From contig NZ_JAFFZM010000014.1 of NCBI RefSeq assembly GCF_017676345.1, forward strand, positions 1 to 64,000: a stretch of 64,000 bases of DNA, written 5' to 3'. Positions 16,173-23,527 of the stretch are shown one piece after another (the stretch's first letter is position 1; the number at the start of each line of letters is the position of its first letter). This DNA is from Streptomyces smyrnaeus. GTDB taxonomy: Bacteria; Actinomycetota; Actinomycetes; Streptomycetales; Streptomycetaceae. The notes below the pieces were generated by a model, which saw only the letters and a list, made by a program, of their open reading frames with translations, had not been told where the DNA came from and did not search any database. Both the position numbers and the translations under genes were made by a program.

Positions 16173-16202
16173 TGGTCTACACCACTCTGGTGGTGTAGAC
16201 CA
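16173..16202. promoter_or_regulatory. Pair of DasR operators (dre) upstream of nagE2
   Basis: TGGTCTACACCA (16173-16184) and its exact reverse complement TGGTGTAGACCA (16191-16202), separated by 6 bases, both match the dre core TGGTCTAGACCA with one mismatch. DasR, a GntR-family repressor released by GlcN-6-phosphate, controls GlcNAc uptake through such sites in Streptomyces. Confidence 0.88.
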
Positions 16203-16267
16203 TTAGTAACACGGGTGCCGGACCGACCGGAACGGCCTGTTCCGAGTGATCCGGGTAACGTCCGCCA

Positions 16268-16304
16268 CCCTGTGCGGGGCGCAGCCGCCCGGCTCCGCAC
16301 AGGG
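16268..16304. terminator. Long-arm hairpin after nagE1
   Basis: Perfect 10-bp arms CCCTGTGCGG (16268-16277) and CCGCACAGGG (16295-16304) enclose 17 bases, 60 bases downstream of the nagE1 stop codon. It probably ends or weakens nagE1 transcription before nagE2. Nearly the same arms occur upstream of ssgG (1185-1217). Confidence 0.5.
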
Positions 16305-16363
16305 CGCCGCCCGGCCCCCGCACGGGGTGCCGACGCCGGGTGCCGGGTGCCGGGCGGCCCGTC

Positions 16364-17665
16364 CTACCGCGTCACCTCGTCCTCGATCTCCTCGGCGACC
16401 TCTTCCGGCTCCCGCCCGGGGGTCTTCAGATCGAACTTGCTGATCACGACGCGGAAGAGCACGTAGTAGACCACCGCGAAACACAGCCCGATCGGGATGA
16501 TCAGCCACGGTTTGGTGGCCAGGCTCCAGTTGATGACGTAGTCGATCAGCCCGGCGGAGAAGCTGAAGCCGTCGTGGACACCGAGTGCCCATGTCACCGC
16601 CATCGAGACGCCGGTCAGCAGTACATGGATGACGTACAGCGCCGGGGCGACGAACAGGAATGAGAACTCGATCGGCTCGGTCACCCCCGTGACGAACGAG
16701 GTCAGCGCCGTCGAGAGCATCAGGCCGCCGACCACCTTGCGCCGCTCGGGCCGGGCCGCGTGCGTGATGGCCAGCGCGGCGGCGGGCAGCGCGAACATCA
16801 TGATCGGGAAGAAGCCGGACAGGAACTGCCCCGCGCTCGGGTCGCCGGCCAGGAAGCGGTTGATGTCGCCGTGCACGACCTCGCCGTCCGGCGTCTTGTA
16901 GCTGCCGAACTGGAACCACATGAAGGTGTTCAGGAACTGGTGCATGCCGATCGGGATGAGGGCGCGGTTGGCCACCCCGAAGATGCCCGATCCCCAGGCG
17001 CCCAGGTCCGTCATCCACTTCGAGAAGCTGGTGAGCCCGTCCCCGATCGGCGGCCACACCCACTGGCACACCACCGCGAAGAGCAGCGCGACGAAGGCCA
17101 TGATGATCGGCACCAGGCGGCGGCCGTTGAAGAAGCCGAGCCAGTCCACCAGCTTCACCCGGTGGAAGCGCTGCCAGAACCACGCCGCCAGCAGGCCGAC
17201 GACGATGCCGCCGAAGACCCCCGGGTTCTGGAAGGTGGCGGCGCCGGCGGCGGTGCCCTCCCCGGTCAGACAGGTGCCCTGCTCGGCGTCGTACCGGGAG
17301 CCGGCCGGGCAGGTGGGGAACTGCTGGAGGATGTTGTAGTAGACGAGGAAGCCCGCGACGGCGGCCAGCGCCGTCGAGCCGTCCGCCTTCTTGGCCATGC
17401 CGATGGCCACGCCGACGCAGAACAGCAGCGGCAGCCCGAGCGCCGAATCCAGCAGGGCGCCGCCCGCGCCCTGGAAGACCTTGGCCACATCGGTCCAGCC
17501 CAGCCCGTCGTCCCCGAAGATGTCCGGCTGGCCGAGCCGGTTGAGGATGCCGGCGGCGGGCAGCACCGCGATGGGGAGCTGGAGGCTGCGGCCCATCTTC
17601 TGCAGGCCCTGGAAGAAGGCGGAGCTCCACTTCCTCCCCGGCCCGGCTGCGGCGTTGGCGCTCAC
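16364..17665 (-). CDS. nagE1: PTS permease EIIC paralogue (NagE1)
   Basis: A 433-residue EIIC, closely similar to NagE2 along its whole length (same LQLPIAVLPAAGILNRLGQPD, GMHQFLN and GVTEPIEFSFLF motifs). It differs by an insert with two Cys (TCPAGSRYDAEQGTC) in an external loop near residue 125. The start is GTG 17665 with an AGGAGG ribosome site. It is divergent from nagF with a single dre site 20 bases before its start codon. In S. coelicolor the equivalent gene is reported to contribute little to GlcNAc uptake; the role here is inferred. Confidence 0.9.
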   Translation of the reverse strand: MSANAAAGPGRKWSSAFFQGLQKMGRSLQLPIAVLPAAGILNRLGQPDIFGDDGLGWTDVAKVFQGAGGALLDSALGLPLLFCVGVAIGMAKKADGSTALAAVAGFLVYYNILQQFPTCPAGSRYDAEQGTCLTGEGTAAGAATFQNPGVFGGIVVGLLAAWFWQRFHRVKLVDWLGFFNGRRLVPIIMAFVALLFAVVCQWVWPPIGDGLTSFSKWMTDLGAWGSGIFGVANRALIPIGMHQFLNTFMWFQFGSYKTPDGEVVHGDINRFLAGDPSAGQFLSGFFPIMMFALPAAALAITHAARPERRKVVGGLMLSTALTSFVTGVTEPIEFSFLFVAPALYVIHVLLTGVSMAVTWALGVHDGFSFSAGLIDYVINWSLATKPWLIIPIGLCFAVVYYVLFRVVISKFDLKTPGREPEEVAEEIEDEVTR

Positions 17666-17684
17666 GAGCCTCCTCCTGACGCAT

Positions 17685-17700
17685 ACTGGTGTAGACCACT
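17685..17700. promoter_or_regulatory. DasR operator (dre) between nagE1 and nagF
   Basis: ACTGGTGTAGACCACT is a 16-bp near-palindrome that differs from the dre consensus ACTGGTCTAGACCACT at one base. It lies 20 bases upstream of the nagE1 start codon and 149 bases upstream of nagF, where it could repress both divergent transcripts. Confidence 0.9.
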
Positions 17701-17848
17701 AGCGGCGGCCTCGGCAATCGCCGTCACCGTCACCGTCATCATTCGCCAGACAGTGCACCGGCGCTCGGATAGCTGGGCTGATCGTGGGTTAACGTGACAA
17801 AGCACCACGCTGCCCACCGGGCCGGAACACAGGGAGAGGGGCAAGGAC

Positions 17849-18082
17849 ATGGCCAGCAAGGCTGAGAAGATCGTCGCCGGACTCGGCGGACTCGACAACA
17901 TCGAAGAGGTCGAGGGCTGCATCACCCGCCTGCGCACCGAGGTCAACGACGCCTCCCTCGTCGACGAGGCCGCGCTGAAGGCCGCCGGCGCGCACGGCGT
18001 CGTCAAGATGGGCTCCGCGATCCAGGTCGTCATCGGCACCGACGCCGACCCCATCGCCGCCGAGATCGAAGACATGATGTAG
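17849..18082 (+). CDS. nagF: GlcNAc PTS EIIB component (NagF)
   Basis: This free-standing 77-residue EIIB domain has its phosphorylated cysteine at residue 24 in VEGCITRLRTEV, the standard EIIB signature, and ends with VKMGSAIQVVIGTDADPIAAEI. It passes phosphate from EIIA (Crr, encoded elsewhere) to the sugar bound by NagE2 or NagE1. Being separate from EIIC is the known Streptomyces arrangement. AGAGGGGCAAGGAC precedes the ATG. A copy of the dispersed intergenic repeat starts at its stop codon. Confidence 0.95.
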   Translation: MASKAEKIVAGLGGLDNIEEVEGCITRLRTEVNDASLVDEAALKAAGAHGVVKMGSAIQVVIGTDADPIAAEIEDMM

Positions 18083-18200
18083 GGACGCGCCCCGTGAGGG
18101 GCGCGGGGAACTGCTCCCCCAGACTCCGTCCGGGAGGTGCCCCCACAGGCACAACGCACCCGCGGCCCGCAACGCACAGCAAGGGGCACCCCCTCATCAG
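18082..18200 (-). repeat. Dispersed ~115-bp intergenic repeat (copy B)
   Basis: Read on the minus strand, this block aligns end to end with 38395-38514 with only scattered mismatches: a GGGGGTGCCCC start, TGCGTTG, a CCCGGACGGAGTC hairpin, GCAGTTCCCCGCGCCCC and a terminal GCGCCCC/GGGGCGC hairpin (here 18087-18093 with 18098-18104). It fills the nagF-rph gap and can terminate nagF. Confidence 0.8.
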
Positions 18201-18271
18201 CACTGCGGCAAGCAGAGAGGGAGCCCCCTCTCATTCGGCTGAGCCACCCGGCCACCGATACGCTCGCACGC

Positions 18272-18997
18272 ATGTCACGTATCGACGGCCGTACGGCCGA
18301 GGAGTTGCGACCCGTCACCATCGAGCGCGGTTGGAGCAAGCACGCGGAGGGGTCCGTCCTCGTCTCCTTCGGCGACACCCGGGTGCTGTGCACCGCCAGC
18401 CTGACCGAGGGCGTGCCGCGCTGGCGCAAGGGCAGCGGGGAGGGATGGGTCACGGCGGAGTACGCCATGCTGCCGCGCGCCACCAACACCCGCGGGGACC
18501 GCGAATCCGTGCGGGGCCGGATCGGCGGCCGTACCCATGAGATCTCCCGCCTCGTCGGGCGTTCGCTGCGCGCCGTGGTGGACACCAAGGCGCTGGGCGA
18601 GAACACCATCGTGATCGACTGCGATGTGCTGCAGGCCGACGGCGGCACCCGCACCGCGGCGATCACCGGCGCGTACGTCGCGCTGGCCGACGCCGTGGCC
18701 TGGGCGCAGGACCGCAAGCTGGTCAAGGCCAAGGCCCAGCCGCTGACCGGCACCGTCTCCGCCGTCAGCGTCGGCATCGTCGACGGCGTGCCGCTGCTCG
18801 ATCTGCGCTACGAGGAGGACGTCCGCGCCGAGACGGACATGAACGTGGTCTGCACGGGCGACGGCCGGTTCGTCGAGGTGCAGGGCACGGCGGAGGGCGC
18901 GCCGTTCGCCCGGGAGGAGCTCGACGGGCTGCTCGATCTCGCGGTCGCGGGCTGCGCGCAGCTCGACGGCCACCAGCGCACGGCGCTGGGACGCTGA
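18272..18997 (+). CDS. rph: Ribonuclease PH
   Basis: This phosphorolytic 3'-5' exoribonuclease trims tRNA 3' ends. From ATG 18272 (MSRIDGRTAEELRPVTIERG) the 241-residue product shows RNase PH signatures: GWSKHAEGSVLVSFGDTRVLCTAS, EYAMLPRATNTR, RGRIGGRTHEISRLVGRSLRAVVD with its clustered phosphate- and RNA-binding Arg residues, and CDVLQADGGTRTAAITGAYVAL. In Streptomyces rph is followed closely by rdgB, as here, with a small lipoprotein gene between. Confidence 0.97.
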   Translation: MSRIDGRTAEELRPVTIERGWSKHAEGSVLVSFGDTRVLCTASLTEGVPRWRKGSGEGWVTAEYAMLPRATNTRGDRESVRGRIGGRTHEISRLVGRSLRAVVDTKALGENTIVIDCDVLQADGGTRTAAITGAYVALADAVAWAQDRKLVKAKAQPLTGTVSAVSVGIVDGVPLLDLRYEEDVRAETDMNVVCTGDGRFVEVQGTAEGAPFAREELDGLLDLAVAGCAQLDGHQRTALGR

Positions 18998-19135
18998 GAC
19001 GGCGACGGGAAACCGTGGAAGGCGGGCATCCGGGGGAACTTTGCTCTCGCTTTACGCGTCTAACCGGGTGCGGGCCGCACGTGTCGAACCGTGCGGCCCG
19101 ACCAGTCGTTGTCGGAGGGGGAGGGGGACGCGCAG

Positions 19136-19519
19136 GTGTCACGGAGGAAGACCGTCACCGCGACAGCAGCCGTCGCACTGGTCGTCGCACCCCTGCTGCT
19201 GAGCTGTTCGGCAGTGGACAGGGCGCTGGACTGCGCCGGAACGGCCTCGACCGTCGCCCGGTCCGTGGACGACCTCCAGCAGGCCGTCTCCGACGCGGGT
19301 GAGGACCCGGCCCAGGCGGACAAGGCCCTGGACCGGATCGACAAGAACCTCACCGAGATCGACAAGGAGACGGACGACGGCGATGTCGGCAAGTCCGTCT
19401 CGCGGCTGCGCGAGGCGGTCGACAGCGTCCGCTCCGATGTGGAGGCGGGCCGTACGCCGCGCACCCAGCCGGTCGTGGACGCGGCGGACGAGCTGACGAA
19501 GGTGTGCACCCCGGGCTGA
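19136..19519 (+). CDS. Putative lipoprotein with helical, charged domain
   Basis: GTG 19136 is preceded by a purine-rich GGAGGGGGAGGGGGA stretch. The 127-residue product begins SRRKTVTATAAVALVVAPLLLSC, a signal peptide with a probable lipobox Cys at residue 24 (Leu at -2 is unusual). The mature part is predominantly helical with regular charged heptads (DDLQQAVSDAGEDPAQADKA, RIDKNLTEIDKETDDGD) and two later Cys that could pair (Cys33 and the C-terminal Cys). I recognise no named family. It lies between rph and rdgB and may be co-transcribed with rdgB. Confidence 0.75.
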   Translation: MSRRKTVTATAAVALVVAPLLLSCSAVDRALDCAGTASTVARSVDDLQQAVSDAGEDPAQADKALDRIDKNLTEIDKETDDGDVGKSVSRLREAVDSVRSDVEAGRTPRTQPVVDAADELTKVCTPG

Positions 19520-19565
19520 GGGCCCGGCGCACGCCGCCCGCCGCCGGACGGGATACTGGGGAGCC

Positions 19566-20174
19566 ATGAGCACCCAGCGGCTGATCCTCGCCACCCGCAA
19601 CGCCCACAAGGTCACCGAGCTGAAGGCGATCCTCGCCGACGCGGGCCTCGAGTTGGACCTGGTGGGCGCCGACGCCTACCCCGAGGTGCCGGACGTCAAG
19701 GAGACCGGTGTGACGTTCGCCGAGAACGCCCTCCTCAAGGCGCACGCCCTCGCGCAGGCCACCTCGCTGCCCGCCGTCGCGGACGACTCCGGACTGTGTG
19801 TGGACGTACTCGGCGGAGCGCCCGGCATCTTCTCGGCCCGCTGGGCGGGCCGGCACGGGGACGACGCCGCCAACCTGGAGCTGCTGCTGGCCCAGCTCGC
19901 CGACATCGACGCCGCGCACCGGGCGGCACATTTCGAGTGCGCCGCGGCCCTCGCGCTGCCCGACGGCACCGAACGGGTCGTCAGCGGCCGGCTGCGCGGC
20001 ACCCTGCGGCACGCCCCCGCGGGCGCGGGCGGCTTCGGCTACGACCCGATTCTGCAGCCGGAGGGCGAGACCAGGACCTGTGCCGAGCTCAGCCCTCAGG
20101 AGAAGAACGCCATCAGCCACCGCGGCAAGGCGTTCCGCGCCCTCGTCCCCGCCGTGCGGGAGTTGGTCCGCTGA
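19566..20174 (+). CDS. rdgB: dITP/XTP pyrophosphatase (RdgB/HAM1)
   Basis: The enzyme hydrolyses non-canonical purine triphosphates (ITP, dITP, XTP) to monophosphates and keeps them out of DNA and RNA. The 202-residue protein has the family start LILATRNAHKVTELK, the metal-binding VADDSGLCVDVLGGAPGIFSARW, the GGFGYDPIL loop and the C-terminal base-recognition motif ISHRGKAFR. Length and all motifs are normal. A tRNA-Leu gene on the opposite strand follows. Confidence 0.96.
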   Translation: MSTQRLILATRNAHKVTELKAILADAGLELDLVGADAYPEVPDVKETGVTFAENALLKAHALAQATSLPAVADDSGLCVDVLGGAPGIFSARWAGRHGDDAANLELLLAQLADIDAAHRAAHFECAAALALPDGTERVVSGRLRGTLRHAPAGAGGFGYDPILQPEGETRTCAELSPQEKNAISHRGKAFRALVPAVRELVR

Positions 20175-20203
20175 GGGGTGCCTGGGCGCTCCGCCCGTCA
20201 CGG

Positions 20204-20285
20204 TGCGCGAGGGGGGACTCGAACCCCCACGTCCGAAGACACCGGCACCTAAAGCCGTCCCGTCTACCAATTCCGGCACTCGCGC
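20204..20285 (-). tRNA. tRNA-Leu (TAG anticodon)
   Basis: The 82-nt gene on the minus strand forms a complete class II cloverleaf. The acceptor is GCGCGAG (20285-20279) with CTCGCGC (20211-20205), with discriminator A at 20204. The D-loop contains AATTGGTAGAC, the anticodon arm GGCTTTAGGTGCC holds TAG, a long variable arm GTGTCTTCGGACGT follows, and the T-arm is GGGGGTTCGAGTCCCCC. CCA is not encoded (ACCG follows). Confidence 0.95.
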
Positions 20286-20348
20286 GCGCACGTATCGTAC
20301 TGCGCCCGGCTGTCCGCCCGGCGGGCCGGGGGCGGACAGCCGCACGGG

Positions 20349-21854
20349 TCAGAAGGTGGGCTCGTGGGTCTCGGCCCGGGCCAGCGCCCGTGCCTCCTCC
20401 TGGGTGCTGACCGAGGGCGGCGAGCCCGCCAGCGGCTGCTGGGCCGTCTCCTTCATGCAGGCCACCGCGATGATGCCGAGCAGTGCCGCCCCCGAGGCGT
20501 AGTAGGCCGGAGCCAGTTTGTCGCCGGTGGTGTCCACCAGATAGGTCATCACGCCGGGCGCGGTACCGCCGAAGACGGCGGTCGCCACGTTGTAGCCGAT
20601 GGAGAGCGAGCCGTAGCGCACATCGGTGGGGAAGAGCGCGGGCAGCGTCGCCGACATCGTGCCCAGCAGACACACCAGGCAGGCCCCGAGCACCAGCAGT
20701 CCGAACAGCACCGCGACGAAGTTGCCCAGTTGGAAGAGGGCGAAGGCGGGGATGGTCAGTACGAGGAAGCCGACCATGCCGGTCATCAGGACGGGCTTGC
20801 GGCCGAACCGGTCGTTGAGGTGCCCCACCCGCTGGATCACCGTGGCCATCGCCACCATCGCGATGATGGCCGCGACCAGCTCCATCGAGTTCTCGTACCC
20901 GAGGGCGTCGGTGAGGTAGGCGGGCATGTACGACAGGAGCATGTAGTCGGTGACGTTGTAGGCGGCCACCAGGCCGACGCACAGCAGCAGCGTGCGCCAC
21001 TGCTGGGCGAAGATCGACCTGAGCTCCTTCTGCGGCACGTTCTCCGACAGCTTCGGCTCGTTCGCCCCCACGGTGCCCGCCTCGGGGGAGTGCGACTGCT
21101 GCGCGGCCTGCTTCTGGAAGGCCGGGGTCTCGTCCAGCTTCATCCGCAGATACAGGCCGACGACCCCGATCGGCCCACCCACCAGGAAGGGGATGCGCCA
21201 GCCCCAGCGCAGCATCGTGTCGTCGCCCAGCGCGGTGTTCAGCACCAGCACCAGTGCGGCCGCGCCGGTGTAGCCGGTGAGGGTGCCCAGCTCCAGGAAG
21301 CTGCCGAAGAAGCCGCGGCGCTTGTCGGGCGCGTACTCCGCGATGAAGGTGGCCGCGCCGCCGTACTCGCCGCCGGTGGAGAAGCCCTGCACCAGCCGGC
21401 AGACCAGCAGCAGCACCGGCGACATGATCCCGATCGACTCGTAGGAGGGGATCAGGCCGATGCAGAAGGTGCCCGCCGCCATCAGCACCATCGTCAGCGC
21501 CAGTACCGTCTTGCGGCCGATGCGGTCGCCGAGCGGACCGAAGAACAGTCCGCCCAGCGGTCGCACCAGGAAGGAGGCGGCGAAGGCGGTGAACGAGGCG
21601 AGCAGTTGGGTGCTGCCGCCGGGGAAGAACACCTTGCCGATGGTGACCGCGAGATAGGCGTAGATCCCGAAGTCGAACCACTCCATGGCATTGCCGACAG
21701 CGGCTGCCGCGGTGGCGCGCTTGACCGTCGCCTCGTCGGTCACCGTGATGTCGCTACGGCGGACCTTCGGCGTCCGCCTGCGTCTGACCGCACGGAAAAG
21801 GTGCCGGTGCCGCTTGAGGGCAGCCGGGTCCCGGGGCTGATCCTCGTGCTTCAT
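20349..21854 (-). CDS. MFS transporter, metabolite:H+ symporter family (ProP-like)
   Basis: This 501-residue permease has 12 membrane segments and the MHS-family hallmarks: AVGNAMEWFDFGIYAYLA in helix 1, RPLGGLFFGPLGDRIGRK between helices 2 and 3, and RLVQGFSTGGEYGGAATFIAEYAP in helix 4. The closest characterised type is ProP, which imports proline and betaine on osmotic upshift; alpha-ketoglutarate and other organic acids are alternatives. The ATG at 21854 has GAGGG directly abutting it, so the true start may differ. A 40-residue basic N-terminal tail is present. It is convergent with the tRNA-Leu region and follows bcp on the same strand. Confidence 0.9.
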   Translation of the reverse strand: MKHEDQPRDPAALKRHRHLFRAVRRRRTPKVRRSDITVTDEATVKRATAAAAVGNAMEWFDFGIYAYLAVTIGKVFFPGGSTQLLASFTAFAASFLVRPLGGLFFGPLGDRIGRKTVLALTMVLMAAGTFCIGLIPSYESIGIMSPVLLLVCRLVQGFSTGGEYGGAATFIAEYAPDKRRGFFGSFLELGTLTGYTGAAALVLVLNTALGDDTMLRWGWRIPFLVGGPIGVVGLYLRMKLDETPAFQKQAAQQSHSPEAGTVGANEPKLSENVPQKELRSIFAQQWRTLLLCVGLVAAYNVTDYMLLSYMPAYLTDALGYENSMELVAAIIAMVAMATVIQRVGHLNDRFGRKPVLMTGMVGFLVLTIPAFALFQLGNFVAVLFGLLVLGACLVCLLGTMSATLPALFPTDVRYGSLSIGYNVATAVFGGTAPGVMTYLVDTTGDKLAPAYYASGAALLGIIAVACMKETAQQPLAGSPPSVSTQEEARALARAETHEPTF

Positions 21855-21915
21855 CCCTCATGGGTACCACCGGCTTCACCTCGGCATTCCCACCGTTGTC
21901 AAGGGCCCCGCAGGA

Positions 21916-22392
21916 TCACTCCGAAGCCAGCCCCATGTCCTTGATCAGCTTGGCCACGTGCCCGGTGGCCTTCACGTTGTACAGCGCCCGTTCGACCTTG
22001 CCCTCCTCGTCCACGACGACCGTGGAGCGGATGACGCCGGTGACGGTCTTGCCGTACAGCTTCTTCTCGCCGAAGGCGCCGTAGGCCTCCATCGTCTCCT
22101 TGCCCGGGTCGCCGACGAGGGTGACCTTCAGCGACTCCTTCTCACGGAACTTCGCCAACTTCTCCGGCTTGTCGGGGGAGACGCCGATGACGTCGTAGCC
22201 CTGGTCGGCCAGCAGCTGCAGATTGTCCGTGAAGTCGCAGGCCTGCTTGGTGCAGCCGGGGGTCAGCGCCGCCGGGTAGAAGTACACGATCACCTTCCGG
22301 CCCCGGTGGCCGGAGAGCGAGACGTCGTTGCCGTCCGCGTCGGGCAGCGTGAAGTCCGGGGCGACGTCGCCGGGCTCCAGTCGTGGGCTCAT
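21916..22392 (-). CDS. bcp: Thioredoxin-dependent peroxiredoxin (Bcp)
   Basis: This 158-residue peroxiredoxin reduces hydroperoxides with electrons from thioredoxin. The peroxidatic Cys47 and a candidate resolving Cys52 sit in TPGCTKQACDF, the Bcp/PrxQ signature, after VIVYFYPAAL and before VIGVSPDKPEKLAKF. The start is ATG 22392, and the length is normal. It lies 61 bases upstream of the ProP-like gene and could share its transcript. Confidence 0.95.
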   Translation of the reverse strand: MSPRLEPGDVAPDFTLPDADGNDVSLSGHRGRKVIVYFYPAALTPGCTKQACDFTDNLQLLADQGYDVIGVSPDKPEKLAKFREKESLKVTLVGDPGKETMEAYGAFGEKKLYGKTVTGVIRSTVVVDEEGKVERALYNVKATGHVAKLIKDMGLASE

Positions 22393-22634
22393 CGGGGCTC
22401 CTTCACTCCAGTGCGTTTCCTCGGGTGGCCGCCGCGGTACCCACCGGTAGTGCTGTACTTGTCCGTAGTGGACTCATCCGCGGTCGACTTGTCCGCAGCG
22501 GCGGGGCCAGCCCTGCCCGAGCGTATCCAAAGGCCGCCGATCGGGGACGCCACGGGGCGGCGGCACCGGCTAGCTGACAGGATGGCCGCTGACACACGGT
22601 AGGACGCAGGACTGACAGCGACGGAGGCAGCTCG

Positions 22635-22988
22635 GTGCCGGAAGCCAGGACCCCCGCGGACATCGAGGCGGACATCATCCGCAGGCGGCAGGATCTCGCC
22701 GCCGCGCTGGACGAGATCGCCGTACGCGTGCATCCGAAGACCATCATGGGTGACGCCAAGGCGCGGGCGGCCGCCGCGGTGGACCGCACCGCGGGGCGGG
22801 CGTACGTGGTGGCCAACCGCACGGTCACCGATGTGCGGGCCCAGTTCGTCGGCGAGGACGGCGCCGTGCGGCTGGACCGGGTCGTGCCCGCCGCCGTGCT
22901 GGCCGTCGCCGTGGTGGGCGGCGCGCTCGCCCTCTCCTCCCGGCACAAGCCCGCCGGCCGTGGCCGGGCTCGCCGCCGTCGCCACTGA
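22635..22988 (+). CDS. DUF3618 family membrane protein
   Basis: The 117-residue product starts at GTG 22635 (PEARTPADIEADIIRRRQDLA). The N-terminal TPADIEADIIRRRQDLAAALDEI segment is the DUF3618 signature. A charged helical region and a single membrane segment follow (about residues 84-100, VVPAAVLAVAVVGGALAL), with a basic C-terminal tail. DUF3618 proteins are small actinobacterial membrane-anchored helices of unknown function, often near phage-shock-like or GroES-like genes. It is 22 bases upstream of the GroES-like gene and probably co-transcribed. Confidence 0.88.
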   Translation: MPEARTPADIEADIIRRRQDLAAALDEIAVRVHPKTIMGDAKARAAAAVDRTAGRAYVVANRTVTDVRAQFVGEDGAVRLDRVVPAAVLAVAVVGGALALSSRHKPAGRGRARRRRH

Positions 22989-23010
22989 GGCGCTGAGATA
23001 CGGTCTTCCG

Positions 23011-23364
23011 GTGAGCCCAAAGACCCCTGCTTCCACACACGATGACAAGCTGCCGATCCGCATGCTGCACGACCGCGTGCTCGTACGGACCGATACCAGC
23101 GAAGGAGAGCGCCGCTCCTCCGGCGGCATCGTGATCCCCGCGACGGCGGCCGTAGGACGCAAGCTCGACTGGGCGGAGGTCGTCGCCGTCGGCCAGAACG
23201 TACGAACGGTCGAGCCCGGGGACCGGGTGCTGTACGACCCGGAGGACCGGGCCGAGGTCGAGGTCCGGGGGGTCGCCTACGTCCTGATGCGCGAACGGGA
23301 CTTGCACGCGGTCGCCGCCGAACGCCTCCAGGACACCGCCGACTCCACGGGTCTGTACCTGTAG
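23011..23364 (+). CDS. GroES-like (Cpn10 family) protein
   Basis: The GTG at 23011 (SPKTPASTHDDKLPIRM) gives a 117-residue product with the Cpn10 beta-barrel pattern: IRMLHDRVLVRTD, the SSGGIVIPATA mobile-loop region, AEVVAVGQNVRTVEPGDRVLYDP and VEVRGVAYVLMRERDLHAV. It diverges from the canonical GroES encoded with groEL elsewhere in Streptomyces, with a longer N-terminus and no adjacent groEL, so it is a paralogue whose GroEL partnership is unproven. It is convergent with the PBP gene across a tandem repeat. Confidence 0.88.
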   Translation: MSPKTPASTHDDKLPIRMLHDRVLVRTDTSEGERRSSGGIVIPATAAVGRKLDWAEVVAVGQNVRTVEPGDRVLYDPEDRAEVEVRGVAYVLMRERDLHAVAAERLQDTADSTGLYL

Positions 23365-23471
23365 CGTCGGCAGCGCCGCTGCCTCGGCGGCGGCCCCCCG
23401 CGGCGAGTGATCCGCTCCGCCCCTGACGGAGGAAGGGCGCCCCCTCAGCTCCATGGAGGGGGCGCCCTTCC

Positions 23472-23527
23472 GTATTCACCAGCGCGTATTCACCAGCGCG
23501 TATTCACCAGCGCGTGCTCACCAACGG
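23472..23527. repeat. 14-bp tandem repeat at the PBP stop codon
   Basis: Three perfect copies of GTATTCACCAGCGC (23472-23485, 23486-23499, 23500-23513) are followed by a degenerate fourth (23514-23527) that contains the PBP stop codon. Each unit carries TGA on the minus strand (23476-23478, 23490-23492, 23504-23506, 23518-23520). Confidence 0.9.

Noticed and set aside
20204..20285. tRNA-Leu as an integration site for an element
   Set aside because: No integrase, direct repeat of the tRNA 3' end or foreign-looking genes are present on either side.
22393..22634. ACTTGTCCG(T/C)AG direct repeats upstream of the DUF3618 gene
   Set aside because: Two short imperfect copies in an ordinary divergent region; too weak to call a site.
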